Source: Haloferax mucosum ATCC BAA-1512 (GTDB lineage: Archaea > Halobacteriota > Halobacteria > Halobacteriales > Haloferacaceae). Taken from it: DNA of 64,000 nt. This document shows, piece after piece, positions 1-7,038 of the stretch (position 1 is the stretch's first letter; each line of letters starts with the position of its first letter). The position numbers and the translations under genes were made by a program. The notes under the pieces were generated by a model that saw nothing but the letters and a program-made list of their open reading frames with translations, made no database searches and was not told the origin of the DNA. The stretch covers positions 186,001-250,000 of the forward strand of contig NZ_AOLN01000001.1 in NCBI RefSeq assembly GCF_000337815.1, written 5' to 3'.

Positions 1-504
1 CACGAGCGGGCCGAGAACGACGCCCGCGGCGATGCCGAACACGACGCCGACACCGCGAGCGTCCGCGAAGCCGAACAGCAACTCGCCGGCCATCTGCATC
101 TTTTCGACGAGTCCCATCCGCCGCCAGAAGCGTTGGATGGTCGTCTGAATATTTCGGTCCACGAGCGCCACGTCGATGCCGTGTGACTCGGCGGTCTCGA
201 CCGCGGCGAGCATGTCTGCACCGGGCTGTACGTCGAATTTTTCTCCCATCTGCGCTTGGACGTACGACAGCATCCAGTAGGCGATAAATTGGAAGACGGT
301 GTTACCGCGAAGGAGGTCGCTCGCTTCGATATCTTCCGGGGACCCGCCTTTCAACTGACGATAGCGTCCTTCGTCGAGTTCGACCGCGACAACGTCCGGT
401 TGCTCCGCTTCGATGGTCTCTTCGACCTCACGGACGCTGTCGGCCGAGACGTGGGCCGTGCCGACGACGCGGACGTGGCCCTCGCCGGGCGACGAATCGT
501 TCAT
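1..504 (-). CDS. TraB family protein, C-terminus outside window
   Basis: The visible 168 codons begin MNDSSPGEGHVRVVGTAHVS. The GTAHVS motif at residues 15-20, the following VVAVELDEGRY segment and the later LVDRNIQTTIQRFW stretch are typical of the TraB/PrgY (pheromone shutdown) family, which is widespread in haloarchaea. TraB-type proteins carry a conserved N-terminal domain and C-terminal membrane helices. The first hydrophobic helix (FGIAAGVVLGPLV) is just starting where the window ends. The biochemical role in archaea is unknown; a peptidase-like or membrane regulatory role is sometimes proposed. The gene is divergent from the glycerate kinase gene with only about 53 bases between the starts, so the two promoters must overlap. 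The family call is firm, the function is not. Confidence 0.85.
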   Translation of the reverse strand, partial: MNDSSPGEGHVRVVGTAHVSADSVREVEETIEAEQPDVVAVELDEGRYRQLKGGSPEDIEASDLLRGNTVFQFIAYWMLSYVQAQMGEKFDVQPGADMLAAVETAESHGIDVALVDRNIQTTIQRFWRRMGLVEKMQMAGELLFGFADARGVGVVFGIAAGVVLGPLV

Positions 505-557
505 CGCCGGGTGTACCGGCCCACGACTTTTATCCGTGTCGGCATCTCCCACGAATC

Positions 558-1898
558 ATGCAGGGATTCGACGCACGAACCCCGACATCCGACCACGAGG
601 CCGCAATCGACTGCCTGCGGGCCGGCGTCGAAGCCGTTCTCCCGGAGCGAGTCGTCCACGAGTCGGTTTCGCTCGACGGTGACGCGCTCACGGTCGCAGA
701 CGCGACGTACGACCTCTCGGTCTACGACCGCCTCCTCGTCGTCGGCGGCGGGAAAGCGACCGACGGCATCGCGGACGCGCTCGAATCTATCCTCGGCGAC
801 CGAATCGACGCCGGTGTCGTCGTGACGCCACGACGCCCTGATGAGACCGCGCACGACGACGCACATCGAATCGAACGTCTCCCCGGCGACCACCCGGTTC
901 CGTCCGCCCGCGGCGTCGAAAGCACGACTCGACTCGTCTCTCTCCTCTCGGACCTCGACGAACGAACGCTCGTTCTCGTCGCCGTCACCGGTGGTGCGAG
1001 CGCGGTCCTCCCCGCACCGGCCGACGGCATCCCGCTTTCGGACCTTCGGGAGACGACCGACCGACTCCTCGAAAGCGGAGCTGAAATTCACGACCTCAAC
1101 GCGGTCAGGAAACACCTCTCGACGCTCAAAGGCGGCGGTCTCGCCAGACTCGCCGCGCCCGCGACGGTTGTCGGACTCGTCCTCTCGGACGTCGTCGGAA
1201 ACGACCTCGGCGTCATCGCCTCGGGACCGACCGCGCCCGACGAGACGACCTACGACGACGCCCTCGACGTGCTCGACCGGTTCGACCTCGACGTGCCGCG
1301 GGCGGTGAGAACCCACCTCGCCCGCGGGTCGGCCGGCGAACGACCGGAGACGCCATCCCCCGGCGATTCGGTGTTCGAGCGCGTCACGAACCACGTGCTC
1401 GCGGACACGTTCACGGCCCTCGACGCCGCCCGCGACGTGGCCCGCGACCGCGGCTACGACACGCTCGTACTCTCGTCTAGCGTGCGCGGCGAGGCCCGAG
1501 AGGCGGCGAAAACCCACGTCGCCGTCGTGGAAGAAGTTGTGGCGACCGGGAACCCAATCGACGCGCCCGCAGTGATTCTCTCCGGCGGCGAGTGTACCGT
1601 GACCGTCCGCGGTGACGGGTCCGGCGGCCCGAACCTCGAATTTTGCCTCGCCGCCGCGCCGGAACTGCCTGCGCGCGCCGTTCTCGCCAGCATCGACAGC
1701 GACGGCCGCGACGGTGGAACCGACGTGGCTGGCGCAATCGTCGATGCGGACACGGTTTCTGAGCGCGCCGCGCGCGCCGCGTTGGCGAACAACGACGCAC
1801 TGCCGAAGCTCCGCGACGCAGACGCGCTCGTCAGGTCGGGCGCGACGGGAACGAACGTCAACGATTTGCGGGTGTTGGTCGTCGGCGCGGGCGAGTGA
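558..1898 (+). CDS. Glycerate 2-kinase (DUF4147/MOFRL family)
   Basis: The 446-residue protein has the two-domain layout of the MOFRL-type glycerate kinases. The N-terminal DUF4147 domain contains VVGGGKATDGIADAL and VTGGASAVLPAPADGI. The C-terminal MOFRL domain contains LSGGECTVTVRGDGSGGPN and SIDSDGRDGGTDVAGA. In characterised archaea this family phosphorylates D-glycerate to 2-phosphoglycerate, which joins glycolysis below the phosphoglycerate mutase step. A TATA-like box (CTTTTATC, around 527-534) lies 27 bases before the ATG, fitting a leaderless mRNA and supporting this start. It stands apart from the glycerol genes downstream but fits the three-carbon metabolism theme of the window. 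Length and motifs are normal for the family. Confidence 0.9.
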   Translation: MQGFDARTPTSDHEAAIDCLRAGVEAVLPERVVHESVSLDGDALTVADATYDLSVYDRLLVVGGGKATDGIADALESILGDRIDAGVVVTPRRPDETAHDDAHRIERLPGDHPVPSARGVESTTRLVSLLSDLDERTLVLVAVTGGASAVLPAPADGIPLSDLRETTDRLLESGAEIHDLNAVRKHLSTLKGGGLARLAAPATVVGLVLSDVVGNDLGVIASGPTAPDETTYDDALDVLDRFDLDVPRAVRTHLARGSAGERPETPSPGDSVFERVTNHVLADTFTALDAARDVARDRGYDTLVLSSSVRGEAREAAKTHVAVVEEVVATGNPIDAPAVILSGGECTVTVRGDGSGGPNLEFCLAAAPELPARAVLASIDSDGRDGGTDVAGAIVDADTVSERAARAALANNDALPKLRDADALVRSGATGTNVNDLRVLVVGAGE

Positions 1899-1964
1899 TA
1901 CCTCGGGGTCACGACCGACGCGACGGACAACAAGTTTGTATCCTCCCGTGCAGTAACGCCTCTC

Positions 1965-2591
1965 ATGGCCGGTTTATTGCCCTCCGCACCGGACACTTCC
2001 GCCGCCGACGAGCCGTCGCCTCGCGTTATCGGACTCGACGACGACGAGGCGTCGGAACTCCTCTCGGCGCTCTCGTCGGGGACGGCCCGGCGCGTGCTCG
2101 CTGAACTCCACGAAGAACCGACGAACGCCGCCGAACTCGCCGAGCGCGTGGACACGTCCCTACAGAACGTCCAGTACCACCTCGGAAAACTCGACGACGC
2201 CGGCCTCATCGAAGTCGTCGATACCGTCTACTCCGAGAAAGGCCGCGAGATGAAAGTCTACGCGCCCGCGGACCGCCCGCTCGTCGTCGTCGCGGCGGGC
2301 GAAGAGACGCGAACCGGACTGGCGAGTATGGTGACGAGCCTGCTCGGCGGCGTCGCCGTCTTGGGTCTCCTCTCGGCGCTCGTCCAGTGGATTGCGACCC
2401 GCGGTCCCGGCGCGTTCCTTCCGGCCGCCGAAACGGGAAGCGCCGACGGCGGCGACGTGACGATGATGGCTTCGGAAGCCGCGCCCGCGGCGACACAGAC
2501 CATCCCGCCGGGAGTGGCGTTCTTCGCCGGCGGACTGGTCATCATCCTCGCAATCGTGGTTTTCCAGTACGTGCGCCAGCGTCGGGCGTAA
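1965..2591 (+). CDS. Membrane-anchored winged-helix regulator, ArsR-like
   Basis: The 208-residue protein starts with a winged-helix DNA-binding domain (about residues 25-100). This contains LSSGTARRVLAELHEEPTNAAELAERV, the recognition-helix region SLQNVQYHLGKLDDAGLIEVVDTVYSEKGREMKVYAP, and a wing ending in the phosphate-contact-like KGREMKVY. Two hydrophobic helices follow: SLLGGVAVLGLLSALVQWIA, and FFAGGLVIILAIVVFQYV near the C-terminus, separated by a Gly/Ala/Ser-rich loop. The layout predicts a transcription factor held at the membrane by two C-terminal helices, as in many haloarchaeal helix-turn-helix proteins. No target is evident. A weak TATA-like run (AGTTTGTAT, about 1933-1941) lies about 28 bases before the ATG. 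It is a single gene with no obvious operon partner. Confidence 0.8.
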   Translation: MAGLLPSAPDTSAADEPSPRVIGLDDDEASELLSALSSGTARRVLAELHEEPTNAAELAERVDTSLQNVQYHLGKLDDAGLIEVVDTVYSEKGREMKVYAPADRPLVVVAAGEETRTGLASMVTSLLGGVAVLGLLSALVQWIATRGPGAFLPAAETGSADGGDVTMMASEAAPAATQTIPPGVAFFAGGLVIILAIVVFQYVRQRRA

Positions 2592-2648
2592 CGCACCCCG
2601 GTCTCGCTGTGGGGTAATTATTCGTACTCTCCGCGACTACTGCATAGC

Positions 2649-3092
2649 ATGAAACACCGTGCCGTGGTTCACGGTATCGGGGTCGGTGTCGGTGAAGACG
2701 GGTCGAACGTCCCCGCGGTCGTTCTCGAAGCTCGGGACGAGTTCTTACCCATCGTCATCACCTCGGACCAGGCCCAAGCGATCCAACTCGGTCTCTCCGG
2801 CGAACAGTTCGAACGCCCGCTGACGCACGATTTGCTCGCCGAGATGGTGACTGAGTTCGGGGGCGCGATAGATAGCATCCGCATCGACGACCTCTCGAAC
2901 GGCACGTTCTACGCGAAAGTTGACGCCGAACGGTATCACGATGGCGAGGCGCGGACGTTCGTCTTCGACGCGCGCCCCAGCGATGCCATCGCACTCGCAA
3001 TCCGGGTCGATTGCCCGATTCTCATCTCCGACGAAGTGCTCGACGCCGCCGGACAGCCGCCCGAAGCGTTCGATACGGACTTCGACGACTGA
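2649..3092 (+). CDS. Bifunctional nuclease family protein (DUF151)
   Basis: The 147-residue protein matches the DUF151 / bifunctional nuclease (BFN) family across its whole length. It begins with a beta-rich half containing PAVVLEARDEFLPIVITSDQAQAIQLGL and continues with RPLTHDLLAEMVTEFGG. The conserved C-terminal stretch is FVFDARPSDAIALAIRVDCPI, in which the A-R-P-S-D-A-I-A-L-A block is the family signature. A plant member has been reported to have DNase and RNase activity; the role in archaea is not established. An AT-rich box (GGTAATTATTCG, around 2613-2624) lies about 30 bases before the ATG. The family call is firm; enzymatic activity is inferred. Confidence 0.85.
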   Translation: MKHRAVVHGIGVGVGEDGSNVPAVVLEARDEFLPIVITSDQAQAIQLGLSGEQFERPLTHDLLAEMVTEFGGAIDSIRIDDLSNGTFYAKVDAERYHDGEARTFVFDARPSDAIALAIRVDCPILISDEVLDAAGQPPEAFDTDFDD

Positions 3093-3153
3093 CTCTCAGA
3101 CGGGCCAGTTCGCGTCCCACGATTTCAAGCCCCCCCAGTGCGACGCCTCTCGC

Positions 3154-3639
3154 ATGAGCAACCCCACTGCGACGCTCGCCGAATCGCGCACTGAGATGAC
3201 CGAACTGCTCTTACCGAACGACACGAACAATCTCGGCCGCGCGCTCGGTGGGGCCGTCCTGCACTGGATGGACATCTGCGGTGCCATCGCGGCGATGCGC
3301 TTTTCCAACCGGCAGTGTGTCACCGCGTCGATGGACCACGTCGATTTCATCGGCCCGATCGACCTCGGCGAAGTCGCCGTGATGGACGCCTATGTCTTCA
3401 ACGTCGGCCGGACGAGCGTTGACGTGAAAGTCGATGTCCACGCCGAGAACCCGAAGACCGACGAACGCCGGAAGACGACCACGTCGTTTCTGACGTTCGT
3501 CGCGCTCGACGACGACGGCCACCCGACGCCGGTGCCGAAACTCGTCTGCGAGACCGACGAGGAAGCGGAACTCCGCGAGCAAGCGGTCGCAGAGCGCGCC
3601 GCCCAACTGGAATCCGTCATCGAACGGATGGAAGACTAA
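3154..3639 (+). CDS. Acyl-CoA thioesterase, hotdog fold (YciA-like)
   Basis: The 161-residue protein is a single hotdog domain. Residues 8-40 (ESRTEMTELLLPNDTNNLGR, then ALGGAVLHWMDI) contain the N-x-x-G-R-x-x-G-G motif and the D of the HWMDICGAIAAMRF helix that are typical of YciA/BACH acyl-CoA thioesterases. SMDHVDFIGPIDLGE and TTSFLTFVALDDDG are the other conserved segments. It is expected to hydrolyse acyl-CoA thioesters in the cytoplasm. The reading frame is open further upstream, but the ATG at 3154 is preferred because the N-terminus then matches family members. It is a single gene between the DUF151 gene and an unknown gene. Confidence 0.88.
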   Translation: MSNPTATLAESRTEMTELLLPNDTNNLGRALGGAVLHWMDICGAIAAMRFSNRQCVTASMDHVDFIGPIDLGEVAVMDAYVFNVGRTSVDVKVDVHAENPKTDERRKTTTSFLTFVALDDDGHPTPVPKLVCETDEEAELREQAVAERAAQLESVIERMED

Positions 3640-3708
3640 GCGACGCGCGGGCCGTCGGACCGTCCCGTCCGGCGAACGCTTATCCGGGACCGCGACCCAC
3701 TGCCGAGC

Positions 3709-4164
3709 ATGCTCGACGTTCCCGTCCCCGACCCGCCGTCGCTTCCGAAAGTGGACCCGAACCAGTACGACGACGCGGAGGTCGCCGTCGATGCCGACTT
3801 CAAGCGAACCGAACTCGAAGCGTTCCTCGTCGAGGGCGCGTGGGCCGACGCGTTCGAGTCGTGGGCCGCGGAGACTCCTGTCACCGAAGCACAGTGGCAG
3901 ATAGTCCTCGACCTCGACTTACTCACGTACTTCGACTTCTTCTGGGACGACTTCGCCGACCGCGTCGGCTACCACGCTCCCGGTCTCCCCGAAGACTGGA
4001 AGGAACGCGAGTTACACCCCGAGTTGACCTCGTGGGGGCAGGTGTCGTCGATAAACGCCGGACTCACCGAACTCGGCCAAGCGGTGTGTGACGTGCTCAA
4101 AGACGACTACATCGACTGGGAGTCTGAATACGAAGCCCCCGACGACCTGCCGGATTTCGGGTAG
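3709..4164 (+). CDS. Conserved haloarchaeal protein of unknown function
   Basis: This is a 151-residue, strongly acidic, soluble protein rich in Trp and aromatic residues (WADAFESWAAETPVTEAQWQI, then TYFDFFWDDFADRVGY). It has no signal peptide or membrane helix. I do not recognise a named domain. The acidic composition, GC-rich codon choice at third positions and a TATA-like box (GCTTATCC, about 3678-3685) near 28 bases before the ATG all support a real gene. It is monocistronic, between the thioesterase and the DUF4397 lipoprotein. No function can be inferred. Confidence 0.75.
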   Translation: MLDVPVPDPPSLPKVDPNQYDDAEVAVDADFKRTELEAFLVEGAWADAFESWAAETPVTEAQWQIVLDLDLLTYFDFFWDDFADRVGYHAPGLPEDWKERELHPELTSWGQVSSINAGLTELGQAVCDVLKDDYIDWESEYEAPDDLPDFG

Positions 4165-4344
4165 CGACTCCCGCGTTCAGCGGTCGAATCAGCCTCCGTC
4201 AGAATTTGGCATCACTGGGTTTATTCTGGATAAAAACAATCTACTAGTCGGATAGTGGCTCCATTGGCGTCTGAATCTGGAGGCATTCTGGCTGAATTTG
4301 GGAAAATCCTCATCTTTGCTTCGCCGAATCCATCTCTCGTCGCT

Positions 4345-5739
4345 ATGACGAACATGAAGCGCCGAGATATGCTCCGTGGAATCGGCGGTGTCGCCATCGT
4401 TGGTGGACTCGCAGGTTGCATGGGCAGTGGCACAGCAGACGACGACGAGATGGAGACGACCACCACACCAACGCCGACACCGACGCCGGAACCGGAGATG
4501 GCGATGGTGCGCGTGGCACACCTTTCGCCGGACGCGCCGAACGTTGACGTGTACGTCGATGACTCGATGGCCCTCTCAGACGTGCCGTTCGGGGCGGTGA
4601 GCGACTACCTCTCGGTTCCGGTCGGGGTGCGGACGGTGAAGATAACGGCCGCGGGCGACGACTCGACGGTCGCCTTCGAGGGCGACCTCGACGTTGCCGA
4701 GGCGACCTACACCGTCGCCGCAGTCGGCGAACTCTCCGAAGAGACGTTCGAACCGCTCGTACTCGAAGACGACGTCTCGGTCCCTTCCGACGACACCGCC
4801 CGCGTTCGCGTCGTTCACGCCTCGCCGGACGCGCCTGCCGTGGACATCACTGCGGGCGACCAGACGCTCTTCGACGGCGTCGAATTCACCCAGTCCGGAA
4901 GCGTCGAAGTGCCAGCCAACACCTACACGCTCCAGGTCAGAGGCGACACGGAATCGAACGACGGCGACGCGGTCGCCGAGTTCGACGTCGAATTCGTCGG
5001 CGGGACCGTCTACACGGTGTTTGCCGCGGGGTACCTGACGTCCGACGACGAACCGATGGACGAAGCCTTCCGGCCCATCGCGGCCGTTGACGCCGGTGCC
5101 GGCGGCGGCGGTCTCGTCCAGCGTGACGTCTTCTTCCGCGCCGCGCACCTCTCGCCGGACGCGCCGAACGTGGACGTGGTCGTTGACGGCGCGGTCGCCC
5201 TCTCTGACGTGCCGTTCGGTGCCGTAAGCGACTACCTCGCGCTGACCACCGGGATGCATCAAGTGACGATTCGCGCGACCGACGCACCCGATACCGTCGT
5301 CTTCGACGAGGAACTCGACCTCGCGGCCGGTGCGTACACCGCCGCGGCGCTCGGCGAACTCGACTCGATGGCCGACAACGCCTTCGCAGTCTCGCTCCTC
5401 GAAGACGACCGCTCGGCCCCCGCTGACGATACGGCCCGTATCCGCGTCCTCCACGCCTCGCCCGACGCACCCGCGGTCGATGTGGCTGTCGCGGGTTCAG
5501 GAGACGCTCTCGTTGACGGCGCGGCCTTCGGCGACGCCGCGACAGTTGAGGTCCCCGCCGGAGACTACACACTCCAGATTCGGGGCGACACGGAGTCCAA
5601 CGACGGCGACGTGGTTGCCGAATTCGACGTGTCGGCCGAAGGCGGCCGCGCCTACACCGCGATCGCACTTGGCTACCTGACGCCCGACGACGAACCCGGA
5701 GACGCGGGATTCGACCTCAGCGTCGTCGCCGACAACTAA
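4345..5739 (+). CDS. Tat-exported DUF4397 lipoprotein with four repeats
   Basis: The 464-residue protein begins MTNMKRRDMLRGIGG, a twin-arginine signal. A hydrophobic stretch ends in the lipobox LAGC, so the product is probably a lipid-anchored cell-surface protein. A Thr/Pro linker (TPTPTPTPEPE) follows. The rest is two tandem copies of a roughly 200-residue unit, each made of two DUF4397 beta-domains. The first half of each copy starts with AHLSPDAPNVDV and has ALSDVPFGAVSDYL. The second half starts with HASPDAPAVD and has YTLQ(V/I)RGDTESNDGD. The ATG at 4345 is chosen because the Tat motif follows directly; the open frame extends upstream to 4255. DUF4397 domains are surface modules of unknown ligand. 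The two copies are similar enough to suggest a recent internal duplication. Confidence 0.88.
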   Translation: MTNMKRRDMLRGIGGVAIVGGLAGCMGSGTADDDEMETTTTPTPTPTPEPEMAMVRVAHLSPDAPNVDVYVDDSMALSDVPFGAVSDYLSVPVGVRTVKITAAGDDSTVAFEGDLDVAEATYTVAAVGELSEETFEPLVLEDDVSVPSDDTARVRVVHASPDAPAVDITAGDQTLFDGVEFTQSGSVEVPANTYTLQVRGDTESNDGDAVAEFDVEFVGGTVYTVFAAGYLTSDDEPMDEAFRPIAAVDAGAGGGGLVQRDVFFRAAHLSPDAPNVDVVVDGAVALSDVPFGAVSDYLALTTGMHQVTIRATDAPDTVVFDEELDLAAGAYTAAALGELDSMADNAFAVSLLEDDRSAPADDTARIRVLHASPDAPAVDVAVAGSGDALVDGAAFGDAATVEVPAGDYTLQIRGDTESNDGDVVAEFDVSAEGGRAYTAIALGYLTPDDEPGDAGFDLSVVADN

Positions 5740-5914
5740 CTGACAGTCGTCTCGGGTTCGAGACCGAGGCCGGGTCTGTGTACGAGGACGGAGACGGGCG
5801 CAGAGTTGCGAACCCGAACCGACCGTCCCAACTCGGTTCGTTTCGACCGCACTGCGCCCACCGACAGTCGGCAACAGAATGTCAGTCGAAAATACGACGA
5901 CAGTTGGTACCAGC

Positions 5915-5930
5915 CGACGTACTTACGTCG
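5915..5930. promoter_or_regulatory. Perfect palindrome at promoter of winged-helix gene
   Basis: CGACGTA-CT-TACGTCG is a 16-base perfect inverted repeat centred about 30 bases before the ATG of the small winged-helix regulator at 5953. That is where the TATA/BRE region would lie for a leaderless gene. This position and symmetry fit an autoregulatory operator for a dimeric ArsR-type repressor. The symmetry is seen directly; the binding role is inferred. Confidence 0.55.
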
Positions 5931-5952
5931 CTTTCGTCCGTAATAGCGGTGG

Positions 5953-6231
5953 ATGGAGGGCGTTCTCTGGTACGTACTGACCGGCACGCGCGGCGGTGCG
6001 AACCGAATCAGAATCCTCCGCGAACTATCGGCCCGTCCGCAAAACGCCAACCGACTCGCCGAGGAACTGCAACTCGACTACAAGACGGTTCGTCACCACC
6101 TCGACGTGCTCGTGAAAAACGGCGTCGTCGAAAACGGCGGCGACGGCTACGGAACGGTCTACATCCCCTCCGGACGGACGAGACAGCATTGGGACACCAT
6201 CGAGCAAATCATCGCACAGGTGAGTGAATGA
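5953..6231 (+). CDS. Small winged-helix (ArsR-type) transcriptional regulator
   Basis: The 92-residue protein is little more than one winged-helix domain. RGGANRIRILRELSARPQNA forms the first helices, NRLAEELQLDYKTVRHHLDV the helix-turn-helix with a KTVRHHLDVL recognition helix, and VENGGDGYGTVYIPS the wing. A C-terminal helix could dimerise. No metal-binding Cys/His cluster of classical ArsR sensors is visible, so the signal is unknown. Its stop overlaps the GTG start of the next gene by 8 bases, so a short operon encodes the regulator and a small membrane protein. A perfect palindrome lies over the likely core promoter (5915-5930), which suggests autoregulation. Confidence 0.82.
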   Translation: MEGVLWYVLTGTRGGANRIRILRELSARPQNANRLAEELQLDYKTVRHHLDVLVKNGVVENGGDGYGTVYIPSGRTRQHWDTIEQIIAQVSE

Positions 6232-6586
6232 CGACAACACAGAGACCACGACGCGGACTGCCCCACACGGAGCGATGGCCATGAGCATCTGGGTCGATAT
6301 CGCTCGGCTCTCGGTCGGCCTGAGTGCCGCGTTCCTCGTCGTCATGCTCGGAATTTGGGGACGGAATTACCTGACCTTCCGGTCAAAACACGCTCTCGGC
6401 CTGCTCGTGTTCGGGTTCTTCCTCCTCGTACAGAGCCTGTTCACCCTGTATTACTACCTCGTTGACCCTACGCTTTCGGTGTGGTTCGCCACGCAGATGC
6501 CCGCTGTCGCGTGGCGCGTCCTGATGGGGATTCACGTCCTCCAAGCGGTCGCGCTGGGAATCCTCCTGTGGATTACGTGGGACTGA
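6224..6586 (+). CDS. Small three-helix membrane protein
   Basis: The 120-residue protein has three hydrophobic segments: IARLSVGLSAAFLVVMLGIW, ALGLLVFGFFLLVQSLFTLY and VLMGIHVLQAVALGILLWIT. The GTG start at 6224 overlaps the stop of the regulator gene by 8 bases, which suggests translational coupling; an in-frame ATG at 6275 (MAMSIWVDI) is the alternative start. No family is recognised beyond a generic haloarchaeal membrane protein. Its pairing with a small winged-helix protein suggests that the two act together, perhaps with the membrane protein as sensor or target, but this is inference. Confidence 0.7.
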   Translation: MNDDNTETTTRTAPHGAMAMSIWVDIARLSVGLSAAFLVVMLGIWGRNYLTFRSKHALGLLVFGFFLLVQSLFTLYYYLVDPTLSVWFATQMPAVAWRVLMGIHVLQAVALGILLWITWD

Positions 6587-6671
6587 GCGGTCTCTCCGAG
6601 CGGCCCCCCGCTTTCATCACCGGAGAGCGGTGGTGTCGCCCTCGGAGTAAGGGTTATCTGCTCCGAGACAC

Positions 6672-6677
6672 ACGTGT
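6672..6677 (+). promoter_or_regulatory. ACGTGT element before ileS leader ORF
   Basis: The hexamer ACGTGT ends exactly 8 bases before the leader-ORF ATG at 6686. The same hexamer stands at exactly the same distance before the ilvB leader ORF (48254-48259). Here it lies within the dyad ACACGTGT. A TATA-like GGTTATCTG is at about 6652-6660. A shared promoter-proximal or 5'-end element is inferred. Confidence 0.4.
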
Positions 6678-6685
6678 CACGTATT

Positions 6686-6781
6686 ATGCGACGGCACCGG
6701 ACTGAACACCGCTCGCTTGCGGTCTCTCAGTCCCGACTGTCCACCGTCGCCGTCGACTCGCTCATTATTGCGGGGCAGTAG
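6686..6781 (+). CDS. Putative ileS leader peptide ending SLIIAGQ
   Basis: This 31-codon ORF begins MRRHRTEH and ends VDSLIIAGQ, with Leu-Ile-Ile written CTC ATT ATT. Isoleucine in the surrounding genes is mostly ATC, so the tandem ATT pair stands out. The 13 bases TCGCTCATTATTG recur exactly in the leader ORF upstream of ilvB. Spacing from a TATA-like box suggests a leaderless start. A GC hairpin covers the stop codon (6770-6787), and a C-rich spacer leads to a second short ORF. It is unlikely to have a cellular function as a protein. A role as an isoleucine-sensing leader peptide controlling ileS is inferred from the architecture shared with ilvB. Confidence 0.55.
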   Translation: MRRHRTEHRSLAVSQSRLSTVAVDSLIIAGQ

Positions 6782-6787
6782 CCTCGC
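6770..6787 (+). promoter_or_regulatory. Hairpin over the stop codon of ileS leader ORF
   Basis: GCGGGG (6770-6775) can pair with CCTCGC (6782-6787) with one G-U pair. The six-base loop CAGTAG holds the TAG stop. It starts directly after the second ATT codon. The equivalent site at ilvB also forms a hairpin around its TAG stop. A ribosome paused at the ATT codons would be expected to block it. Confidence 0.4.
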
Positions 6788-6845
6788 ACAACTCTCCAAC
6801 TCCGTATCCCGCCCGAATCGTCTCTGAGCACCCGCAGTACATCGT

Positions 6846-6962
6846 ATGGAACGACACACGACTCACACCCGACACGAGTATCGACCGCAGACTGAACCCA
6901 CTGCGTTCGGACGGTGGCGACGAGCCACCCGTCCGCCGCGACGGAGCCGTGACCATGTCTGA
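6846..6962 (+). CDS. Second short upstream ORF before ileS, tentative
   Basis: This 38-codon ORF starts MERHTTHTRHEYRP and is rich in Arg, His and Thr. It begins 64 bases after the leader-ORF stop. Its TGA (6960-6962) overlaps an in-frame upstream ATG of the ileS frame (6955). The ilvB 5' region has a matching second ORF starting ME, 68 bases after its leader stop and overlapping the ilvB ATG. The correspondence supports a role in translational coupling, but coding evidence alone is weak for such a short, basic ORF in high-GC DNA. Confidence 0.3.
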   Translation: MERHTTHTRHEYRPQTEPTAFGRWRRATRPPRRSRDHV

Positions 6963-7007
6963 GAGCGACGCGACAGAACGTCCGACGGACGCGGACGAGA
7001 CCCGCCG

Positions 7008-7020
7008 TTTTGATATATAT
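7008..7020 (+). promoter_or_regulatory. ileS: TATA box that fixes the ileS start
   Basis: TTTTGATATATAT is centred 25 bases before the ATG at 7039, the standard distance for a leaderless archaeal transcript. It lies inside the longer open frame that would otherwise allow starts at 6949 or 6955. It therefore supports the shorter IleS and implies an ileS promoter separate from that of the leader ORF. Confidence 0.6.
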
Positions 7021-7038
7021 CCGCGAGAACGTCGGGGT

